Source: Candidatus Limnocylindrales bacterium (GTDB taxonomy: Bacteria > Moduliflexota > Moduliflexia > Moduliflexales > JAUQPW01). Taken from it: DNA of 64,000 nucleotides. Positions 1 to 8,131 of this stretch are shown here, one piece after another. The translations under genes and the position numbers were made by a program. Numbering within the stretch: position 1 is the first letter of the stretch; every line of letters begins with the position of its first letter. The stretch covers positions 1-64,000 of the forward strand of contig DATMBG010000017.1 in NCBI GenBank assembly GCA_035559535.1, in the 5' to 3' direction. Below the pieces are notes generated by a model. That model ran no database searches and was not told the origin of the DNA. It saw nothing but the letters and a program-made list of their open reading frames with translations.

Positions 1-142
1 CCCCGTCCCAAAGTCAGGTCACTCACGTGTTACTCACCCGTCTGCCGCTTTACTAGGGAGTTGCCTCCCGTTCTCGCTCGACTTGCATGTGTTAGGCACG
101 CCGCAAGCGTTCGTTCTGAGCCAGGATCAAACTCTCCGTAAA
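1..142 (-). rRNA. rrs: 16S ribosomal RNA, 5' end (partial)
   Basis: Read on the minus strand, the universal 5' motif GAGTTTGATCCTGGCTCAG lies at 134-116. It is followed by the GCCTAACACATGCAAGTCGA block and the GACGGGTGAGTAACACGTG block, which are hallmarks of the first 120 nt of bacterial 16S. Only this 5' part is in the window; the gene continues off the left edge. The mature 5' end is placed about 8 nt before GAGTTTG by analogy with E. coli, so it is accurate to a few bases. No 23S or tRNA is visible because the operon runs leftwards out of the window. Confidence 0.97.
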
Positions 143-220
143 CAAACTCTTAAAAAATTAAAAAGTTTGATACGGGGTAGTTACGATCTCACTCAAAGGC
201 TGAAACTTCTTCCGTTCGAT

Positions 221-232
221 TTTCAAAGAGCA
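221..232 (-). promoter_or_regulatory. boxA antitermination site in the rRNA leader
   Basis: The minus-strand sequence TGCTCTTTGAAA lies in the leader between the rRNA promoter and the 16S 5' end. It matches the bacterial rRNA boxA consensus (TGCTCTTTAA-A) bound by NusB-NusE. Its place about 80 nt before 16S is as expected. Confidence 0.75.
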
Positions 233-249
233 ACTTACCTTGCACTATT

Positions 250-278
250 ATTATAAGAATCCCCTTTCAATTTGTCAA
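250..278 (-). promoter_or_regulatory. rRNA operon promoter (consensus -35/-10)
   Basis: On the minus strand TTGACA (278-273) is followed by a 17-nt spacer and TATAAT (255-250). This is a perfect housekeeping-sigma promoter. Transcription would start near 243, about 100 nt before 16S, with boxA in the leader. Confidence 0.9.
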
Positions 279-402
279 GAACTTCCTCAAAAACCTGTCT
301 TTGAATTAAATTTTAATAGAAATTCTCTTGCTATAGGAAGATAAAAACCCTAAGGTTCTCTAGAACCTAACCCTATCTTTTATCCTTTGAGGAGGTAACC
401 CT

Positions 403-1356
403 ATGATCAAAATTGTAATTCCAGATGATTTCCCTTCTGTTATTTCCGGTACCCCCATGTTGGAGAGGCTTAAACCCTATGGAGAGGTTAAGGTCTGGAC
501 GACCAGGCCGGAATCTACCGAAGAGCTTATTCGGCGAATGCAAGGGGCAGAGGTCGTTATTAATATTCGGGCTTATTGTAAATTTACTGAAGAAGTTTTT
601 CAGAAATCTCCCTCCCTTCGACTCATCTCCATTTGGGGAACCGGTGTGGATAATGTAGATCTGGAGGCGGCCCAACGGTACGGGGTCACTGTAACAAATA
701 CTCCCAACACCTCCACAGAATCCGTTGCAGAACACGCTTTAGCCCTTATGTTGGCCGTAGCCCGACAGATCCCCCACCTTCATACCCAGATGAAAAAAGG
801 GGTCTGGACCCGGGGTTTTATTACCCAGCTTTTCGGTAAAACAGCCGGAATTATCGGCACCGGAGTTATCGGCCAGCAAACGGCCAGGTTATGCCGTGGA
901 ATTGGTATGCAGGTTCTTGCCTGGACCTACCATCCTTCTGAAGAAAAAGCCAGAGAAATCGGGTTTACCTACGTTCCATGGGAAACCCTTTTAAGACAAT
1001 CTGACGTGATTTCCCTCCACCTGAGACTTTCAAAAACCACCGAAGGTCTGATCGGAAAAAAGGAATTTGGCCTTATGAAACCTTCTGCTATTTTTATCAA
1101 TACCGCTCGGGGAGCTATTGTGCAAAAAGAAGCTTTACTGGAAGCTCTTAGAGAAAAAAAGATTGCCGGAGCGGGTTTGGATGTTTTTGATAAGGAACCT
1201 ATCGATCCCGATGATCCCCTCCTGGCATTAGAGAATGTGGTAGTAACCCCTCATTGCGCGCCTTCAAGTCCAGAGGTCCTGGAAAGGGGCCTCAGTATGG
1301 CCGTGGATAACGTGATAAGCTATCTGGGTGGGACCGTAAAAAACAGGGTCGTTTAA
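403..1356 (+). CDS. D-2-hydroxyacid dehydrogenase, NAD-binding
   Basis: This 317-residue protein belongs to the D-isomer-specific 2-hydroxyacid dehydrogenases (phosphoglycerate, glycerate and formate dehydrogenase relatives), which oxidise or reduce 2-hydroxy/2-oxo acids with NAD(P). The nucleotide-binding loop GIIGTGVIGQQTARL lies near residue 147. The later signature with FINTARGAIV and the GAGLDVFDKEP block are typical, and the catalytic His is in TPHCAP. The start is supported by a strong Shine-Dalgarno, GAGGAGGT, 8 nt upstream. It lacks the ACT domain of long SerA forms. Substrate cannot be told from sequence; serine-biosynthesis-like or glyoxylate/hydroxypyruvate reductase roles are both possible. 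It stands alone, divergent from the rRNA operon. Confidence 0.93.
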   Translation: MIKIVIPDDFPSVISGTPMLERLKPYGEVKVWTTRPESTEELIRRMQGAEVVINIRAYCKFTEEVFQKSPSLRLISIWGTGVDNVDLEAAQRYGVTVTNTPNTSTESVAEHALALMLAVARQIPHLHTQMKKGVWTRGFITQLFGKTAGIIGTGVIGQQTARLCRGIGMQVLAWTYHPSEEKAREIGFTYVPWETLLRQSDVISLHLRLSKTTEGLIGKKEFGLMKPSAIFINTARGAIVQKEALLEALREKKIAGAGLDVFDKEPIDPDDPLLALENVVVTPHCAPSSPEVLERGLSMAVDNVISYLGGTVKNRVV

Positions 1357-1390
1357 TGGGAAAATAAGTAAGGGGAAAAACAGAGGGTTT

Positions 1391-1439
1391 AAATAAAATA
1401 AAAAATCCCGGCAAAAGTTTATAAACTTTTACCGAGATT
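1391..1439 (-). terminator. rho-independent terminator of the cold-shock gene
   Basis: On the minus strand a stem of about 17 bp (1439-1423 with 1420-1404, two G-T wobbles) has a very short loop and is followed by a T-rich run (1409-1391). It lies just past the cold-shock gene stop codon. The wobbles pair only on this strand, which supports minus-strand use. Confidence 0.85.
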
Positions 1440-1482
1440 CCTCCAGGATTTTATAATAAAATTAAAATTCCTATAAAAACTA

Positions 1483-1692
1483 CTAAGATTGGAGTTTGAT
1501 TACATTGGCGGCCTGGGGGCCTTTCTCGCTCTCAATGACCTCAAACTCTACGGTTTGACCCTCGCTGAGAGTCTTAAACCCTTCTCCCTGGATAGCTGTA
1601 TAGTGCACAAAAACATCGGTATCATTTTCACGTTCAATGAAGCCATAACCTTTTGCTTCATTAAACCATTTGACACGTCCTCGTACTGACAT
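1483..1692 (-). CDS. csp: Cold-shock domain protein (CspA family)
   Basis: A 69-residue single cold-shock domain, the standard length. It has RNP1 (KGYGFIE) and RNP2 (VFVHY), the aromatic patches that bind single-stranded RNA/DNA. Such proteins act in the cytoplasm as RNA chaperones that melt mRNA structure. The start ATG follows a near-perfect ribosome site, AGGAGG, 5 nt upstream. A terminator lies right after the stop, so it is monocistronic. A TTGACA element on the minus strand at 1771-1766 could belong to its promoter, but no convincing -10 was placed. That would give a leader of 50 nt or more, common in cold-regulated csp genes. Whether this copy is cold-induced cannot be seen. Confidence 0.96.
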   Translation of the reverse strand: MSVRGRVKWFNEAKGYGFIERENDTDVFVHYTAIQGEGFKTLSEGQTVEFEVIESEKGPQAANVIKLQS

Positions 1693-1804
1693 AATAACCT
1701 CCTGGAAAAAAAACTTATCCTACAATGTATAAACGACATGCCCAGTAAATACAGATTTTAAAATTTGTCAAGAAATTTTTTTTCTTATTAAGAAAATTTT
1801 TTAC

Positions 1805-1833
1805 TTGATTTTTGCCTTTTCTTCGTATTAATT
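1805..1833 (+). promoter_or_regulatory. Candidate lexA promoter
   Basis: TTGATT (1805-1810), a 17-nt spacer and TTAATT (1828-1833) lie about 105 nt before the lexA ATG. Between them and the gene are two inverted repeats: TGAGGA/TCCTCA (10-nt spacing) and TTAAGAAT/ATTCTTAA. Either could be an operator. Neither matches the GAAC-N4-GTTC or CTGT-N8-ACAG LexA boxes. Confidence 0.35.
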
Positions 1834-1939
1834 AAAGTTAGGATGGTCAGACAGGGAGGAAATAGATAAAGATCCTAAGCTGAGGAAACTTAAGAATCCT
1901 CAGGATATTTAAAATATTCTTAACCAAAAGGAGAATACT

Positions 1940-2554
1940 ATGAAAGCCCCGGTTCTCTACAGACGTCAGAGAGAAATTTTAGAATATATTAAAGCGTTTA
2001 TTAAAGCCAATGATTCGGCCCCTTCTTTAAAAGAAATTGCCGATAACTTTGGACTTTCTTCTCTGGCTACGGTTCATAAGCATTTAGGAGCTTTAGAGAA
2101 GAAAGGCTTGATAAGACGAACCAGTCAGGCCAGATCCATTGAAATTATAGAAAGCGATGAGAACTTTGTTTCGCTTCCTTTAAAAGGTCTTATTGCTGCC
2201 GGTAAACCCATTGAAAATTTCGATGATCCCCAAGAAACCCTCTCCATCCCCATGGAACTTATATCGGGAAAAGATCCTAAGAAGTTGTATGTGCTAAAAG
2301 TTCAAGGAAACAGTATGATTGATGAGTTTATCAACGATGGAGACTATATAGTAGTCGAAGAAAAAAATCATGCCAACAATGGAGAGACGGTGGTTGCTTT
2401 CCTCTCCGATGGAGGAGTGACCCTAAAAAAGTACTACAAGGAAAAAGATCATATTCGATTACAACCGGCTAACCCGGAATTAAAACCCTATATTCTGAAA
2501 GAAGATGTTCATATCCAGGGTAAGGTGATTGCAGTTTATCGAAAATACAATTGA
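1940..2554 (+). CDS. lexA: LexA repressor, SOS regulator
   Basis: The 204-residue protein has an N-terminal winged helix-turn-helix (about residues 1-65; LKEIADNFGLSSLATVHKHL) and a C-terminal S24 self-cleaving domain. The scissile Ala87-Gly88 pair is in LIAAGKP, the catalytic serine is Ser125 in QGNSMID, and the lysine is Lys163 in GVTLKKYY. So RecA-stimulated autocleavage should work. It represses DNA-damage genes and normally itself. The ribosome site AAAGGAG sits 7 nt before the ATG. It is monocistronic here, followed by the lone 5S rRNA. The DNA-binding helix and upstream DNA give no recognised operator, so this lineage may use a non-canonical SOS box. Confidence 0.97.
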   Translation: MKAPVLYRRQREILEYIKAFIKANDSAPSLKEIADNFGLSSLATVHKHLGALEKKGLIRRTSQARSIEIIESDENFVSLPLKGLIAAGKPIENFDDPQETLSIPMELISGKDPKKLYVLKVQGNSMIDEFINDGDYIVVEEKNHANNGETVVAFLSDGGVTLKKYYKEKDHIRLQPANPELKPYILKEDVHIQGKVIAVYRKYN

Positions 2555-2616
2555 GGGTTTTGGTTCGGCTTTGGAATCCGGTGCATAGACTATCCCCGGA
2601 AGGGATAAAGGGATAC

Positions 2617-2645
2617 TTGACAAATTTTGTTCCTTGCTTTATATT
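2617..2645 (+). promoter_or_regulatory. Promoter of the isolated 5S rRNA
   Basis: TTGACA (2617-2622), a 17-nt spacer and TATATT (2640-2645) form a near-consensus sigma-70 promoter. The predicted start is near 2652, about 135 nt before the 5S helix I. No ORF intervenes. Confidence 0.8.
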
Positions 2646-2785
2646 TTACTCCAGGAAAGTAGGCACTTCGTAGATAATTAACTTGGTAGAACCATCTTTT
2701 ATCTAACCGGTTTTCTTCCTTTCAGGAAAAAAGAGGTCTTCTGATATACAAGAATAAGCAAACACATCAAAACTTTAGGGCAGAA

Positions 2786-2908
2786 AATTCCCAGTGACTA
2801 TAACAAAAGGGAAACACCTGTTTCCATTCCAGGTACAGAAGTTAGGTCCTGTAGGGCCTGCGGTCCTATAGGGCGGATTCTGTGGGGAAGCGAGTCGTTA
2901 CTGGGAAT
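2786..2908 (+). rRNA. rrf: 5S ribosomal RNA, unlinked copy
   Basis: The sequence aligns along its length with 5S rRNA. It has GTGACTATA after helix I, the GGGAAACACCTGTT block, CAGAAGTTAG in loop B/helix III, and CTGTGGGGAAGCGAGTCGTTACTGGG at the 3' end. Helix I pairs 2786-2798 with 2896-2908 with one wobble. Helix IV/V forms between CCTATAGGG and ATTCTGTGGG using G-T wobbles. Helix II has two mismatches relative to consensus, so this copy is divergent. A run of seven T at 2908-2914 follows helix I directly and acts as terminator. The mature ends may be 1-3 nt inside the stated limits. It is opposite in strand to the 16S gene and has its own promoter. Confidence 0.88.
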
Positions 2909-2988
2909 TTTTTTGTTCTTTAGTTTTTAAAGCCTTGTAAAGTCTGCTCATAGGCTTGTTGCCGTGTTAGATAAGGAAAAGGGGATCT

Positions 2989-4032
2989 ATGCACTGGAAA
3001 GGTATTCAAAAACCTAAAGAACTTAAATGCGACTATGAAACGTTAACCGGAACATACGGACGTTTCTACGCCGAACCCTTTGAGAGGGGATTTGGAATTA
3101 CCATTGGAAACTCTCTGAGACGTATTCTCCTGGCCTCTCTACGTGGTATAGCGGTAACCTCTGTCAAGATCGAGGGAGTTTTACATGAATTTTCAACTAT
3201 TCCGGGAGTTGTAGAAGATGTATCTGAGATTATTCTTAATATAAAGGAGCTCATTTTAAAACCGCGTTCCGATAACCTGGAGTACCCACGGAAGCTCTAC
3301 CTCAAAGTCTCCAATTCCTCTTCAGAAAGTAAAGAGGTCACGGCTAGGGACATTCAAGGAGATCCGGATATCGAAATCCTGAATCCTGACCTGCACATTG
3401 CAACCCTGAGTAAAGAAGGGTCCCTGGATATGGAAATGGAAGTTCAGTTGGGTCGGGGTTATGTACCCAGTGAGCTCAATAAGAGAGAGGATCAGCCCAT
3501 CGGGGTTCTTCCCATCGATTCTATTTTTACACCGATTAAAAAGGTCACTTATGATGTGGATGCTTCCCGCGTTGGAGGTCGAACCGATTATGATAAATTA
3601 ACCCTGGAAGTCTGGACCAATGGGACCATATCCCCGGCCGATGCCATTGCCCACGCCGCTAAGATTCTGAAGGATCAGTTAAATATTTTTATTAACTTTG
3701 AAGAAGAACCCGAGGTTGAGGAAAAAGAGGTTGATGAAGAAGAGGAGAAATTTAATGAAAATCTCTTGAAAAGCATTGATGAATTGGAGTTATCGGTTCG
3801 ATCCAGCAATTGCCTGAACAATGCCAATATCCGGACTATAGGAGAACTGGTTCAGAAAACGGAAGCTGAACTGTTAAAAACCAGAAATTTTGGGAAAAAA
3901 TCCCTCAATGAAATTAAAACGATTCTTGCTGAAATGGGTCTGTCCCTGGGTATGAAGTTAGAGAATTTCCCACCTAAAAATAAAGGAACTTCCAAGAAAA
4001 AATCCACCACCAAGGTAGGAACATCTGAATAA
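2989..4032 (+). CDS. rpoA: RNA polymerase alpha subunit
   Basis: The alpha subunit nucleates polymerase assembly and its C-terminal domain contacts UP elements and activators. The N-terminal dimerisation domain (about 1-235) shows [20 protein letters not shown] and the later [15 protein letters not shown] block. An acidic linker follows, about residues 240-258, rich in Glu. The alpha-CTD (about 258-325) has [19 protein letters not shown] and a helix-hairpin-helix, GKKSLNEIK. At 347 residues it is slightly longer than usual, with a Lys/Ser-rich tail. It is not next to rpsD, rpsK or rplQ as in most bacteria. It lies just downstream of the 5S gene and ends with a strong terminator. Confidence 0.98.
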   Translation: MHWKGIQKPKELKCDYETLTGTYGRFYAEPFERGFGITIGNSLRRILLASLRGIAVTSVKIEGVLHEFSTIPGVVEDVSEIILNIKELILKPRSDNLEYPRKLYLKVSNSSSESKEVTARDIQGDPDIEILNPDLHIATLSKEGSLDMEMEVQLGRGYVPSELNKREDQPIGVLPIDSIFTPIKKVTYDVDASRVGGRTDYDKLTLEVWTNGTISPADAIAHAAKILKDQLNIFINFEEEPEVEEKEVDEEEEKFNENLLKSIDELELSVRSSNCLNNANIRTIGELVQKTEAELLKTRNFGKKSLNEIKTILAEMGLSLGMKLENFPPKNKGTSKKKSTTKVGTSE

Positions 4033-4057
4033 AAGAGATGGGGAAGAAGAGGTGAAA

Positions 4058-4116
4058 GGGAGAACAGGAGAGGGGAGAATTCTTATCTTCCCCTCTCCTG
4101 TTCTCCCGCTTTTTTT
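4058..4116 (+). terminator. Strong rho-independent terminator after rpoA
   Basis: An 18-bp perfect stem (4058-4075 with 4090-4107) is followed by seven T (4110-4116). The arms are purine-rich/pyrimidine-rich and look like the octamer-type repeat also seen inside glgC, so the terminator may have been recruited from a repeat. Confidence 0.9.
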
Positions 4117-4121
4117 ACTCC

Positions 4122-5060
4122 TTATTTCCATCGCTCCAGAACCTGGCCGGCACCTTGTGCAAGGAGTCGCTCTGCCAATTGGATCCCGAGTTTTTCTTCC
4201 TGTTGGCCGTTTTCCCACTCTCCTACCTCACCACTTACCTGATCCCGAATCATCCATTTCCCGTCTGGTGTACTAATTAGACCTGTTAAACGGAGAATAT
4301 GGGCCTGTATCTCCCCGTGACAGGCAATGGGGACTTGACAACCCCCTTCTAGCCTTCGTAAAAAAGCCCGTTCTGCTGTAACAACCCGGGCCGTCAAGCT
4401 ATGGTTCAAACGAGCGACCATTTCATTGATGATCCCATCCTCCCGACGGCATTCAATCCCCAGGGCGCCCTGTCCAATAGCCGGTAAACTAATATGGTAA
4501 GGAAGATACTCGGTAATCCTGGCTTCCCAGCCCATTCGTTTGATACCGGCTGCGGCCAAAACAATGGCATCTAAATCCTCCTGCTCCAATTTACGTAATC
4601 GGGTGTTTACATTTCCACGAAGGGGAACTATCCGAAAATCCGGTCGATAATGGAGGAGTTGAGATTGTCTGCGCAAACTGCTGGTTCCGATCCTGGCCCC
4701 TGGAGGTAAATCGGCTAAGGTTAGATTTCTTTTAGAGATAAGTACATCCCGGGGGTCTTCTCTTTCTGTGATAGCCGGAATCCACAGCGGTTCTGGAATC
4801 TCCATAGGGACGTCTTTCATACTATGAACGGCCAGATCAACGCGATTTTCCAGGAGTGCCTCTTCGATTTCCTTAACGAAGAGCCCTTTACCACCCACCC
4901 GGGCCAGGGGAGTATCCAACAGGATGTCCCCCCGGGTCTTAATAATTTCCAGAACTATTTTTTGATCCGGGTACAGGCCTTCCAACCGGTTCTTGACCCA
5001 GTTAGCCTGCCAGAGAGCTAGCTGGCTCCCACGTGTTCCAATCCTTACAACCGATTTCAT
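4122..5060 (-). CDS. hemC: Hydroxymethylbilane synthase (porphobilinogen deaminase)
   Basis: This enzyme polymerises four porphobilinogens to hydroxymethylbilane in tetrapyrrole synthesis. The family motifs are intact: GTRGSQLALWQA at the N-terminus, KTRGD, VGGKGLFVKEIE, AVHSMKDVP, RIGTSSLRRQ and LRGNVNTR. The dipyrromethane-cofactor cysteine is in EGGCQVPIA. Length (312-316 residues) is normal. The start is taken as the ATG at 5060; a TTG at 5072 would add MLDN, which happens to resemble the E. coli N-terminus, so the upstream start cannot be excluded. No other hem gene is adjacent. It converges on rpoA with only 5 nt between the terminator and its stop. Confidence 0.97.
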   Translation of the reverse strand: MKSVVRIGTRGSQLALWQANWVKNRLEGLYPDQKIVLEIIKTRGDILLDTPLARVGGKGLFVKEIEEALLENRVDLAVHSMKDVPMEIPEPLWIPAITEREDPRDVLISKRNLTLADLPPGARIGTSSLRRQSQLLHYRPDFRIVPLRGNVNTRLRKLEQEDLDAIVLAAAGIKRMGWEARITEYLPYHISLPAIGQGALGIECRREDGIINEMVARLNHSLTARVVTAERAFLRRLEGGCQVPIACHGEIQAHILRLTGLISTPDGKWMIRDQVSGEVGEWENGQQEEKLGIQLAERLLAQGAGQVLERWK

Positions 5061-5410
5061 ATTATCCAACAATAAAAATGGACCCTTTCTTGTTCCGGTC
5101 GGTTAAAATTCCCTCATAGAAAATTGCCCATGGAGAAGATCCACAACTTTACGATAGAGTTGAAAGAAATTCCAGTTGGGATTACGGTCCAGCCGGATCC
5201 AATACCAGTTGGAAAGACGCATCAGGTTCTTTTTCCGAAATTGTAAACATCGGGTAGGATCGGCTACCTTTCCCAACTTTATGGGACCATTACGGTAACG
5301 CGGATAAATCGGTGACACAACTCCGACCTGTGAAGGTAATAACGACCTTCTTATGTTTCTCTTCCTGGAGAACGACCCAGGTCGTTACCACGAACTTTCT
5401 TCCTGACGTA
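5061..5410. other. 350-bp spacer between hemC and the DUF3352 gene
   Basis: No gene is firmly supported here. A 71-codon minus-strand frame (5318-5103, GTG start with GGAG 6 nt upstream) encodes a basic, Trp-rich peptide that resembles no family I know. It may be a small gene or a remnant. A 16-nt palindrome-like hairpin (AACGACC / GGTCGTT, 5374-5389) lies between it and the upstream gene. Confidence 0.4.
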
Positions 5411-7549
5411 TTAATCCCTAACTCCAGGCCCCGCAATAAATTCACCATTTTCGATAACAATATCGGCATTAAAACCTTCTCCCCCTTCGACCCCATCTTT
5501 TCCCAGGGAGATGAGAGAATAAGTCTGATTGTCCTCTCCAACTTCGTAGATAAATTCATTTCCCCAACCATCCCTAAGGGGAATTTCCGGAAGGTATTTT
5601 GGGACCAGCTCTTCTAAGGTTTCCGGCGGTGCACCTTTTTCAGCTATGTAGCTCTCAATGGCCGTCGTCAGAACTCTCATATCGGCCAGGGTCTTGGCCT
5701 GCTTGGCATTATCATCGGAGGACTTCAGGGTTGTGGATGATGACAGGGCTCCGACAAGCCCCCCTGCCAGGGCTAAACTCATAAAACCCCCTACCGGGGA
5801 ATAAGCCTCTGAAACAAATCCATCCTCCCGGGTTGTAGAAACCATCATCATCCCGAATAGGGTTTCGGCTATTTTACTTAACTCGGGGGGCTTCACCTGA
5901 TCCAGACCCGGCGCGGTTTCTTTCATTTGTTGTGCTAAGGAAGCCATCCCCTTATCGGCTAAAGGAGCCATCAGCTTTAAAATATCTTTAAGATTAATAT
6001 AAACACGCCCGATTACCTTTTCTTCCGAGAAATGAGTTTTAAGCTCTTTATAATCTGGAGCGTTTGCCAGGGCCGTATCTCCCTTTAAGGCGTGATTGAC
6101 TTCGCCTATCATGGATTTGGAAAGGCTGAGAACCCAAAAATCATTAATAAACGCATAATTAAGCCGAACCGGAAAATCAGGACTGGGAATATCCAGATAC
6201 TGAATAGGGGTATCTCCGATCTTGTCTCGCTTAAATTGCAACTGGAGAAGGGTTCCTATTTGCGTAAGGGTCTGTTGAAGGCCAGAAGGATTTTTGAGCT
6301 TCAACATAAACAGGAAGGGGAAATTATCCGGAGAAGGTTTCCCACCGGCCGTTAACTCATTTAACCCTTTTACATTTAAAGCCAGAACCACTTCATTTCC
6401 CAAATATTCCAGAAGATTTTTCTCTGGATCTAATTTTAATCCATCTCGCAGAAAAGCCAGACCTAATTCAAACTTCTGATATTCTTGCGGAGGCATGGTT
6501 TCCTGAAAGACCGTCAGGAGATAGCGCCAGAGTTGTACCCAATTAATCAAGCTACTCTGGTAATAAAGAATATCAGCCGGAATCATAGACTCGGAGGTTA
6601 TTGAACTTCCTTCTAAATCTTTAAGCATCTGAGTCCAGAAACCCTTCTCAGAAGGATAGGTTTGAATAAAAAACCGATCTTTCAATCCGGCCCCTTCTAC
6701 CGCTAAACTCCAGCTCAAGGAGTTCAAATTGTAGTAGTCCAAAAATTTGAGGGCTTGCTGATCAGAGGGTTTGCCGGTAGTACGTATCTGCTTTTTAGCC
6801 AGATCCAAAACCTTTCGCATATCCATATACAGATGGAATTCGCTTTTATCCCGTGCAATGGCTTCGGCTACTGATTGGTAAGAAGCATTACTGGCCATAC
6901 TTTTCTTTCCCCCCTGACCGCTCTGAAGGTCGACAACCCTTTTCATCAGGGAAGGTTTTAACGAAACGGCAAAGGTGTTACCCAGAAAAGCATAACTGAT
7001 GGCTTCTCCTTCTTTATTGGTAAGGGTCGTTAGTGAAACGGTTTTATACTTTTCTGTGGTAACCTGGGTTTGGGAATCCTCTCGCTTAATTTTAGGAAGG
7101 ATCTTCTTCTCCAGGAGATCCTTCAGTTGATCTTGATTTTTGCTTACATCGGCCAGAATAAGAACCTCCGGAAGGGCTTGTGATCCTTTTTTATTTAATT
7201 CCTCCAGGTCTAAGTTCACCAATGCAAAGGTCAGTTTCCCTCCGAAAATATCCAGAAGTTCCGTAGGCTCAAAGCCCATCTCCTCGACAAATTTGGAACG
7301 GAACTCCTCATAGCTCTTACTTATTACTTTCCAAAACCCGGAAGTGTTCTCAGATAGCTCTGGGGATTGAAGAATCTTAAAAAGGGCTGTTCCCTGAAAT
7401 TTCTCCAGGGATTGTTTTAATCCCTGAAAAGAAATCAATCCCAGACTCCCATCAGGAACAAGCCGTTCTAGAGGCTCTTCGGCTATAGAGAGTCCAGATA
7501 GCCAAAAGATCAAAATTAAGAATAAAAGACCGGCCGTAAGTTTTTTCAT
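5411..7549 (-). CDS. Exported DUF3352-type protein with GspG-like C-terminal domain
   Basis: The start is taken at the second in-frame start, an ATG (7549), giving about 712 residues. It opens with a signal peptide (MKKLTAGLLFLILIFW then SIAEEP). The body (about 20-600) resembles DUF3352 proteins: large, low-specificity beta/alpha surface or periplasmic proteins with repeated 'SFALN/LVNLDLE' type strands. The last 90 residues, from about DMRVLTTAIESYIAE to DGVEGGEGFNADI, match the soluble C-terminal part of type II secretion pseudopilin GspG. That part includes the DGWGNEFIYE and SLGKDGVEGG calcium-loop region. The pseudopilin N-terminal helix is absent. Function is unknown. No secretion-system genes are adjacent. 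Confidence 0.75.
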   Translation of the reverse strand: MKKLTAGLLFLILIFWLSGLSIAEEPLERLVPDGSLGLISFQGLKQSLEKFQGTALFKILQSPELSENTSGFWKVISKSYEEFRSKFVEEMGFEPTELLDIFGGKLTFALVNLDLEELNKKGSQALPEVLILADVSKNQDQLKDLLEKKILPKIKREDSQTQVTTEKYKTVSLTTLTNKEGEAISYAFLGNTFAVSLKPSLMKRVVDLQSGQGGKKSMASNASYQSVAEAIARDKSEFHLYMDMRKVLDLAKKQIRTTGKPSDQQALKFLDYYNLNSLSWSLAVEGAGLKDRFFIQTYPSEKGFWTQMLKDLEGSSITSESMIPADILYYQSSLINWVQLWRYLLTVFQETMPPQEYQKFELGLAFLRDGLKLDPEKNLLEYLGNEVVLALNVKGLNELTAGGKPSPDNFPFLFMLKLKNPSGLQQTLTQIGTLLQLQFKRDKIGDTPIQYLDIPSPDFPVRLNYAFINDFWVLSLSKSMIGEVNHALKGDTALANAPDYKELKTHFSEEKVIGRVYINLKDILKLMAPLADKGMASLAQQMKETAPGLDQVKPPELSKIAETLFGMMMVSTTREDGFVSEAYSPVGGFMSLALAGGLVGALSSSTTLKSSDDNAKQAKTLADMRVLTTAIESYIAEKGAPPETLEELVPKYLPEIPLRDGWGNEFIYEVGEDNQTYSLISLGKDGVEGGEGFNADIVIENGEFIAGPGVRD

Positions 7550-8131
7550 ATTTGCTTTTTGAAAGTGGCTCAAGCCTGGCCAGAGAACCTAGCTCCAACC
7601 CCCTCAAAAAATTTAGAAACCCTATCTGGTTTTTAGATACTTTTCCTTCTATAAAAATCAATGTTCTCTAAAGGGATAAATATTTCTCAAATCCTTACAA
7701 AGGCTTAAAGAGACTTCTTTTAATTTAATTACTATACCTTACGTTTTAAAAAACACAACTTTTTTTAGATATACCTGTAAAGATTTTATTAAAATTCTAA
7801 TCGATCTGGGTCAAAAAGTCGTCTTCGTACGCCCTGTTCACCTGGGCAAAATCCAGGGACTCAACGGAAAGGAGGGGAGGCTCAAAAAGATACCCCTAAG
7901 GACTGCCCTTCTCTCCCAAGGCTTTGGGAAAGGGACCGGGGATGAGGGCAGAGAGGTTTCGGACTTACAAAGAACCTATGAAACGGTGTTATTTTTGACC
8001 TTTTCTTTCAAAACGAGTAAAGTTCTTTGGCAAGAGATATGCAAAAATTATCTTCAGGTTATTCAGAAACCCATTTTCCCGGAAAGTGGATTTCTGAGGG
8101 AAAAATACTTTTTAAAAGGTGTTGATAAAAT
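7550..8131. other. Intergenic region with a REP-like hairpin and fadD promoter
   Basis: No ORF is supported. The left third is AT-rich. A hairpin at 7903-7951 (CTGCCCT / AGGGCAG, with inner CCCAA/TTGGG) resembles the dispersed CCC-aag-gcTTTGGG repeat that recurs at about 13.57 kb. Confidence 0.5.
7995..8023 (+). promoter_or_regulatory. Candidate fadD promoter
   Basis: TTGACC (7995-8000), a 17-nt spacer and TAAAGT (8018-8023) lie about 110 nt before the fadD start. It is a plausible sigma-70 promoter by sequence alone. Confidence 0.5.

Noticed and set aside
373-735. Minus-strand 120-codon frame inside the dehydrogenase gene
   Set aside because: It lies wholly under a well-supported plus-strand enzyme and matches no family; it is a shadow frame.
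1489-1739. Frames opposite and overlapping the cold-shock gene
   Set aside because: They overlap an unmistakable CspA coding sequence with its own ribosome site and terminator.
1860-1938. Possible LexA operator before lexA
   Set aside because: Inverted repeats are present, but none fits a known LexA box; naming one would be a guess.
2920-2945. CTTGTAAAGT near rpoA as a third MITE end
   Set aside because: Only ten bases match and no partner inverted end was found.
5290-5571. 93-codon minus-strand frame overlapping the DUF3352 gene end
   Set aside because: Most of it is a shadow of the DUF3352 coding sequence; only the region beyond the stop is unexplained.
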